DNA of 64,000 nt, from assembly GCF_021917145.1 (NCBI RefSeq), contig NC_061065.1, forward strand, positions 5,111,337 to 5,175,336. Direction: 5' to 3'. The notes beneath the pieces are model-generated. The model ran no database searches. It had not been told where the DNA came from and saw only the letters and a list, made by a program, of their open reading frames with translations. Positions 45,422-64,000 of this stretch are shown one piece after another. This DNA is from Hypomesus transpacificus (taxonomy: Eukaryota; Chordata; Actinopteri; Osmeriformes; Osmeridae). Position 1 is the stretch's first letter. Every line of letters starts with the position of its first letter. The translations under genes were made by a program, and so were the position numbers.

Positions 45422-46961
45422 TTAGGCATCAAACTCACAGAGGTGGTACATGTTTCTATCACAGTAGTGGTCCCACCAGTCGCCGTCATCCGACGACATC
45501 GCCACGCAATTCTCGCGCTTCCCTCCGTCCGGCTGGCTAGATAAGAAGTGCTTGCGCCACTGAAAGTAAGAGACGCGCGTCATGTCCTCAAACAGGTATT
45601 GTCCCTCGGTGAGTAGGTCATTGATACCCAACCAGACCGGCCAGTTCCCGGGGTGAAATACTTTTTTGACGTAGTCTGCAAGTGCCTCCTGCTCTTTCCT
45701 GTCTCTGGGCATGGCCATCCTCCCACCACGCTCCTGGCATTTTGCGCTGGCTCCGGCGTAGTTCTCGAAGCTGCGGTAGACCAGGTAGCACTTGTGGCCA
45801 ACACGACGGCCTTTCTGACACCCTGGGACAGCGCAAGAGGCGGGTTGAGAATAGAGTTGGAATGAGCACTGGGAGTTAGTCAAATGTGTCAAATTGCAAA
45901 GTTTTACAATGACAAATCGGTGTGTGGAGGATTTCAATGCTACAATACAAGTAAAAAAGCCTTTTTTATGAAGGTATTTTTGAAATGTTGATTTTCCAAT
46001 ATTTAAATGCTGTGGTATTTCGTCAGAATACCTACCCTCAAGCCGGCCTATCTCTTTGCGGTTGTCCTTGGTGTAAAGGACGACTTGCTGCATGTGTTCT
46101 TCTATGTCACCTATCCGGCCGTCCAGCCGGGACACCCCATCCAAGAGCTGGGTCACCTTTATATCCAGAGTATAGTGGCCCACATTTAGTTTGTGGATGG
46201 CCTGGTCCATGGCTGCCAACCTGGACACTGGAGGAGGAGAGACGAGGTGAATAACAGAGAATTCTCCTAGCCATATGGGTCAGATGTTGCGTTTGTATGT
46301 TGTACGTACACACGTAATTGTATGTGTTCTCAAAGTCCGAGAGGGGGCTTGTGGGTTCAGGTTCCGGAAACTCGTTTGGCACGTCTCCCCTGACCTGTTT
46401 CTCCTCCGCTTCCGACCTCTTGACAGACACGACACAAACGGGACCATGTGGAACCTTTACGACGTTAGCGCTCACAAACAATTTGGAAATCATCTCCTGG
46501 TAAAAAAAAAGCTTCACTATCTAACCATGAGCCATGGTTGACACCATTGTCTTTAATATTAACACCATTTTTGCTTGACTGCCTCACCCTCCAGGTGTCA
46601 GAATACACCACTGCAGCGGAAAGCCTGCATCTTAGGAAAACCAACACAGTTAAACAGTTCCTCATGTGCTCAATACTAAGTTATGTCTGTTACCCCAGTA
46701 ATCAAACATATGCCTCTGTGGCCCTTTATGGTCTTACTAGCATGGGGACCTATGGAGGTCATACCATCTACGGTATAGGTTGTGTGTGTAATTGTGTGTT
46801 ATCTAGAGGGGTCTGTAGGTTGGTCCGCTCACCTGTATGGACGCGGGGTTGGCCGGGGAGGCTTCTGTGGAGCCAGGGGCTGGCTCACCTCTGCTGGGAA
46901 TGCTCATCAGACACAGGACGCTGAACAGAACCAGCGCAACGCAGTCCATTATCCTCTTCAT
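45422..46961 (-). CDS. clec11a: C-type lectin domain family 11 member A (SCGF/osteolectin)
   Basis: Secreted C-type lectin growth factor; the mammalian protein supports haematopoietic and bone progenitors. Proposed exons: 46961-46833 (signal peptide, IMDCVALVLFSVLCLMSIPS), 46496-46306 (EFPEPEPTSPLSDFENTYNY; its end may be 46312), 46220-46036 (coiled coil LAAMDQAIHKLNVGHYTLDI then EIGRLEG) and 45822-45422 (lectin domain). The lectin domain opens CQKGRRVGHKCYLVYRSFEN. It carries the canonical WPVWLGINDLLTEGQYLFED and ENCVAMSSDDGDWWDHYCDR, ending CEFDA, very like human CLEC11A. Predicted length is about 301 residues. WND-like calcium site 2 residues read WWD, and the QPD-type loop (SSQPDGGKREN) is present. 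An open frame runs from exon 3 through the last intron into exon 4, but its middle is not conserved and is taken as intron. Exon 2 is the least certain. Confidence 0.85.
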
Positions 46962-48160
46962 AACTCTGCTGGCTGTGCAACGTGTTGGACACTTCTGCCC
47001 TCTCTCCCTTTCTATTTTCAATGTCGGTTTCCCTCTCGCGCACTCAATGTCTCCCTCACTTTCCTTGCGTTTCTGTCCCTATGCCGCTGTCCTCTCTTTC
47101 TCCTTCTCTTTCCTTGCCCGCTCTCTCTGGTTCTTACTTGTCCTGAGCTACACCAACAACAGGAAGGCTCTTTGTTTTCCTTTACCTCCCACTTCCACTC
47201 TTTGTGTTAGTGAGGCACTTTCATGAACACACACACAGACACACACATCCCCATTCACTAATACTTCCCCCCCCCCCAGTCTTTTTGGGCTGGCATGTCA
47301 GGTCTCGGGCGGTGGAAACATATCACTGCCAGTGTTTTCCGAGGGTTTGCGGCGAGTGAATTAAGAGAGGAAATGAGTGAATGTGTCCTTACAGAGGGAC
47401 GCTTCTGTACATTGGAAGGATGCCAGTTCAAATGCCACAGGAATCCTGCTTTCCACAGCAGAAGTCCACCAGATTCTAGGATGTCTGGGTGGGACAGAAG
47501 GACTGACTGTGTTGCATAACTCAACTCAACATGGCTCAGGGTAGCTCTTCACATAACTTTGCACAGTGGCTCGGACAGGCAGATGTAGACCATTTTAAGA
47601 TGCATGCAGCTTGTTGGAACCCTAACACATATTTAGCAGAAGATGTAGAAAATGTATATAATAAAGCCATACAATGTGTTGTAATATTTTGTTTGGCATT
47701 ATGTATTTTTTTGATTTGGAGTTGACTAAAACAGAAACGCTTGAATATGTTCTAAATCTTACCTTATTCCACAAGTTGATCTAAAACTAGCCCTGATCAT
47801 TTTGTTGGCATCCTATAGAAGAACCAATTTTATTTCAAGCAGATTGATCATCTTTGATTCTCTTCCTTACTGCCTCACTATTGTAAGAGGGTTACCCACT
47901 TCACTGTTGCTTGCAACTATATTTTATACTTGAACTACTAACTTATTACTTACAACTAACTTAATTAAAACAAATGTCATGCAATATTGCCATTGACAAA
48001 AATAATACCTTTGTGAACTTCAACTCATGTTTAAGAGAGGAGTTTAAGTGCCAGGCTGCTAATATTTCTGGACACGACTACATGGATTGACCACACTGTA
48101 TTTCTAGACTATATTTAGCTGGCAGTGTATGTTTTTAGTAGACAGAAAGGGACAATTGCA
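46962..48160. other. Interval between CLEC11A and C1orf198; no gene seen
   Basis: It holds the CLEC11A promoter and 5' UTR, a short CA stretch (47224-47250) and a C run (47269-47278). The AT-rich part 47560-48160 has no recognised element. Confidence 0.45.
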
Positions 48161-48876
48161 AGTTCAGTTTCATTTATTAGCTCTTTATCTGTGATTTGCA
48201 AAATGCATGAGTGCAATATAATAGCATATGATACAATCAATGAATATACTCTACATACAAAAGTCAGTAAAATAGTACTCTCTAGTTGTGTAAAATGGTC
48301 ATCGATAAATAACGCGAGTGGTACAAATCACTTAGGTCATGCTTCTTTATCTAAACATGCCGACAAGACGGCTGCAGCATCCTACATGTACACTACGTCA
48401 TAATAGCACGAGTGGAAGGTCTCAGTACCAGGATAAGGGATGGATAGAATCAGGTCAACGAAGGACAACAGAAAGGAAGAGATAGCGACTTTGTTGGTGG
48501 GGAAACACAAGCACACGGCCATGAGAAACGTCCTGAACAAGCTAACCTAACCTGGTTTCATACCTTGACGACACTTAACAGTAAAGCCTGAGGACAAACG
48601 TCCACTTTCGAACGTGCTATTTGACCTTGACGACGACGTCGCGTGTCAACCTAAGTGGAACGTTGGATGCAGTGAGCCGAAAATAACAAGTCGGTCCGTG
48701 ACACTTCATTTAATCTGGAATAACATGACAGGGATATGATGCTGAACACCTTCAGAGTGATAAGAGTGCGAGCAGGCAGCATAAAGAGAGACAGACACAC
48801 GGGCCAGCTGAGCCTGGATCCTGATGGTGCACCTGCTGTCGGCCTGGCCCGTCGAGCGGTGTGGCGTTACCAGTCG
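48160..48876 (-). other. C1orf198 3' UTR (presumed)
   Basis: Non-coding sequence after the minus-strand stop at 48877, ending near CATTTATTAG at 48170, which reads AATAAATG on the minus strand. Confidence 0.5.
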
Positions 48877-50727
48877 TTACCAGTTGTCCAGGAAGTCAAA
48901 CCCAGTCTTCAGGATGTTGTTGCTCGTATTGAACTGAAGTCAGAAAAAAGACATAACATGTCAATAGTGTGCGTAGGAAGGAAGGGCTCATTTTTCGTTC
49001 TTTTTGCGTCGATTTTTGTCGTGTCACAGACACGTTTCTAAAAAAGCGACATACAGCACGAGGTCGATCTGAACCCACAACCTCTTGATCTGCAGTCAAA
49101 TTCTCAAACTACTGAGCTGTACCTATCCCCCCCAGGGGTTGAAGTGCGTATGTGTTTGTGAACGGACGCTAACCTGCGCAAAGGTGGGGCTGGAGGCCAG
49201 TGGGGGAGACTCCACCCTGTCTCCGTCTCGCCCCGCGCTGCCTGAGCGAGCGGGGGTCTTGGAACCCGGCAGAAACACCTCTTCGGGGGCGCTGCTAACC
49301 GACGGCAGCGTGCTCTGAGCGCGCTCCCAGCCAGCCACCGTCGACGACACGCTGACGGGGCTTGGGGCGGCGCTGATGGCGGCGGGGGTCACGGCGATGG
49401 CGACGGGGATGGGAGGAGGGGGGGCGGGGGGCCTTGGGGCTCTCTGCTTGTTGGACCTGGATGGTGGAGGAGGGTCTTCTGGTTCCTTGGAGGTCGGGGA
49501 GGGAGAGGGGGTCTCCGAACGCAGGTAGGAGGAGGAAGGGGTCTCGGGGCGCAGGTAGGAGGGCAGTGGCTTCTCGCCCTTCTCCAAGGACTTGATCTGG
49601 CTGGGGGTGAGGAAGTTGGCCTTCTCCCCATCCAACCTGGAGCGCTCCGCACTGATCTTCCAAAAGGAGGACTCCTCCTCTTGCCTGCTGCCCAGACTTG
49701 GGCCCTCGCCGTTGGATGGCTTGCCGCTCGGGGTCCCCTTGGGCAGCTGGTTGCTTTGGGCCACTTTGGCCGGTTTAGGGTCGGCCTGGATGGAGGAGGA
49801 GGAGGTACATACGGGTTGCTCTGGGAGAGAACTGGTCATGTTGAAGTCCAGCTGGCTCTGAAGGGCAGTGGAGAGATTAGGGGACAGATTAAAGAGTGAA
49901 CATATGTAAAAAACAAAATCTAGAGCATAGTTAATGTATCTGCTCTTGTCTGAATCATAACCAGAACAAATGAAGACTGTGTCCATGTATATGAGACGTT
50001 AGGCTATCACAGTGACATAGTTGCTGTAGCCTACACACACCTTGGTCTCCCATGAGAACGGGGCCGAGTGCTCATCCTGCCAGGTGATGTCCTGAAATCA
50101 AACACAGACGGCGTAAGAAGAAATCTCAGTGCGTGTATTTGCTCCTTCGTCAGGGCTGTGAAAACTTAAATGGGTCATAAGATTATTAGATTTGATTCAA
50201 AAATATATATTCGTAGTCCACTTAGCTACATTGACCAAATGTTTATCGGTCGGTTAGGGTACTTTACTTAATAGTACATATCGACAGACGTTTTTTGTTT
50301 TTGTTTTGGCAGACCGGTGTGACATTTACTGTCCGACTGCATACGCGTGTCCTAGATAGCTGGCCTAGCTTGGATTTTGAAACGACAATGACAAAATAAC
50401 CAGAAGAACAGAAGAACATACCTCCTCGCCGAAATGGACAATTTTTTGTCCTGTCTGTATAAGCAACCTCGGATAGCAAATGACCTCCTCTCGGTCGACT
50501 TTGTGCATCGCGTATCTCGCTCGGATGTGTGGGTCCATCATTCCATTGTCGATCGCGGCGTCCTGCTCGTTTTGAGTCATTGTATCCCATGCCGAACCAT
50601 ACCTCTCCTTGATCTTCTCCCGTTCCAGCATTATTTTCCTAGCCATCGAGTTCATCGAGGAGAAATACTCGAACTTCTTCTGCTCCATCCTGTGGCCGTC
50701 GGCCCCAGACATGGTCGCCGCAGCCAT
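48877..50727 (-). CDS. C1orf198: C1orf198 orthologue (uncharacterised)
   Basis: Four minus-strand exons (50727-50422, 50091-50041, 49857-49174, 48933-48877) give 365 residues. Conserved blocks match human C1orf198: [20 protein letters not shown] near the N-terminus, [20 protein letters not shown] then PFSWETKSQ across exons 1-3, [11 protein letters not shown]...[14 protein letters not shown] in exon 3, and [12 protein letters not shown] at the very C-terminus. The rest of exon 3 is Pro/Ser-rich and probably disordered. No enzyme motif, signal peptide or membrane segment is visible, and the function of the family is unknown. Its position beside the TTC13-ARV1-FAM89A block agrees with human 1q42. 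The start may be the first ATG (50727) or the ATG five codons later (MSGADG). Confidence 0.92.
49058..49130 (-). pseudogene. tRNA-Cys(GCA)-like relic
   Basis: On the minus strand, AGCTCAGTAGTTTGAGAATT and TGACTGCAGATCAAGAGG match the D arm and anticodon arm of tRNA-Cys with a GCA anticodon, followed by GGGTTCAGATC as a T loop. The acceptor and T stems do not pair well, so it is a decayed tRNA or a SINE head. It lies in intron 3 of C1orf198. Confidence 0.55.
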
Positions 50728-51558
50728 TTTTCTACCAGCTGTACAGCATTCCAGGGTGGGACTAGAAAGCAGTAACTAGCCCTGTGACGTTTAGTTCGCT
50801 TGTAAACACAAACGTATTTTTCATTGACGAACAGTGCCACCTGGCGGACACATGCATTAATTGTTCTCCCTTGTCTGCAGTGGCAAAATGATTCATTTTC
50901 ATAAGCGTAGTTTCGGGTATTATTATAGATTATTAGGGTTATGAGAGGGCGGCTTTGAGAGCTTTGTGCACATGATCAAAGCGGTTACCTCATATAGACA
51001 GAAGCTGTCGAGCTGACATTGGATATAAAGGATCTGATGATCACAAACGATTATTTAATGATCTTTGTGGAACTTTCTAACAGAGCTTGTTGATTGCTCA
51101 TGTCTCACGCCCACATCAAAAGGACAACATATTATCGTATGATGATACTGTTACCAAGTTCCATTTCAAATGACTCCAGACCCCAAGCACCTAAATTACT
51201 GTTTTCAGTGGCAAACGTGACGTCATTCACAAATCGGCAAAAGGTTATTTTGCTGCTGCTCAACAACGAAAACGGAGATGGCCAAAGTCGCTAGATTTGT
51301 CGCTAGTCGCTAGATGAGAACGGAAAGGTGAAAAATCGCTCAATCTAGCTACAAAGTCGTAAAATTGGCAACAGTGACTTTTTTGTAATCATGACTCATG
51401 TGTAGAAGGTCACACCACGTGATGCCTGCTATCAAGCGTTGAGTGGATCATGTGATTCCGCCAGTTCCTGCTTCAGCTAACAGAAGACAACCGTGGAGAC
51501 TTTGCTGTATCATGTCGGACGCAGCGCGATAGCTTATTATTTCAAAATACCTTTCAAG
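50728..51558. promoter_or_regulatory. Divergent C1orf198 / IGF2R upstream region
   Basis: 831 bp between divergent start codons; contains both promoters and 5' UTRs. No motif is assigned with confidence. Confidence 0.5.

Positions 51559-64000
<12,442 letters not shown>

Noticed and set aside
45823-46035. Continuous open frame through the last intron of CLEC11A as coding
   Set aside because: A canonical donor (G|GTAGGT) and acceptor (CCCAG) join RLEG to CQKGRRVGHKC as in human CLEC11A. The intervening residues are not conserved.

Overview
The window is vertebrate nuclear DNA, almost certainly from a ray-finned (teleost) fish. Genes are split by many short GT-AG introns and their proteins align closely with vertebrate orthologues recalled from memory. 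Simple repeats are abundant (CT, GT, CCCT, CTTT, CAGA, poly-G/poly-C). The interspersed repeats are of fish type: tRNA-derived SINEs with an L2-like tail, a LINE 3' end, hAT and Mutator-like MITEs. A selenoprotein L gene, a family known from fish and other aquatic organisms but not mammals, supports this. The species cannot be named from the sequence.

Layout. 1-4838: trim67 exon 1 (minus), with the rest of the gene off the left edge. 4839-8140: non-coding, holding a SINE and a LINE 3' end. 8141-10667: exoc8 (minus, two exons, GC-AG intron). 11609-14494: sprtn (plus, five exons). 16907-17903: a probable fossil solo LTR. 18241-19359: fam89a (plus). 24279-25895: arv1 (minus, five exons), sharing a 198-bp divergent promoter gap with ttc13 (26094-37687, plus, 23 exons). 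ttc13 intron 20 holds a decayed hAT transposon carrying a nested Mutator-like MITE. 40443-43368: selenoprotein L (plus, nine exons, two in-frame TGA codons giving a U-x-x-U motif), with a candidate SECIS hairpin downstream. 45422-46961: clec11a (minus). 48877-50727: the C1orf198 orthologue (minus). 51559-64000: the 5' part of igf2r (plus, 18 exons seen, running off the right edge).

Trim67, exoc8, sprtn, fam89a, arv1, ttc13 and C1orf198 are all neighbours on human 1q42, so most of the window is one conserved synteny block. SelL and clec11a lie within it and igf2r at its right end. The genes do not form a pathway. They cover ubiquitin signalling, exocytosis, DNA-protein crosslink repair, ER sterol homeostasis, redox chemistry, a secreted growth-factor lectin and lysosomal enzyme/IGF2 sorting.

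The most notable signals are the selenoprotein L gene with its SECIS candidate, two Mutator-like MITE copies with perfect 9-bp target duplications, several perfect inverted repeats, splice acceptors fused to CT or GT microsatellites, a GC-AG intron in exoc8, and an apparent one-base frameshift in trim67. All splice sites were placed by eye from reading frame, GT/AG rules and remembered orthologues. No alignment or folding program was run.
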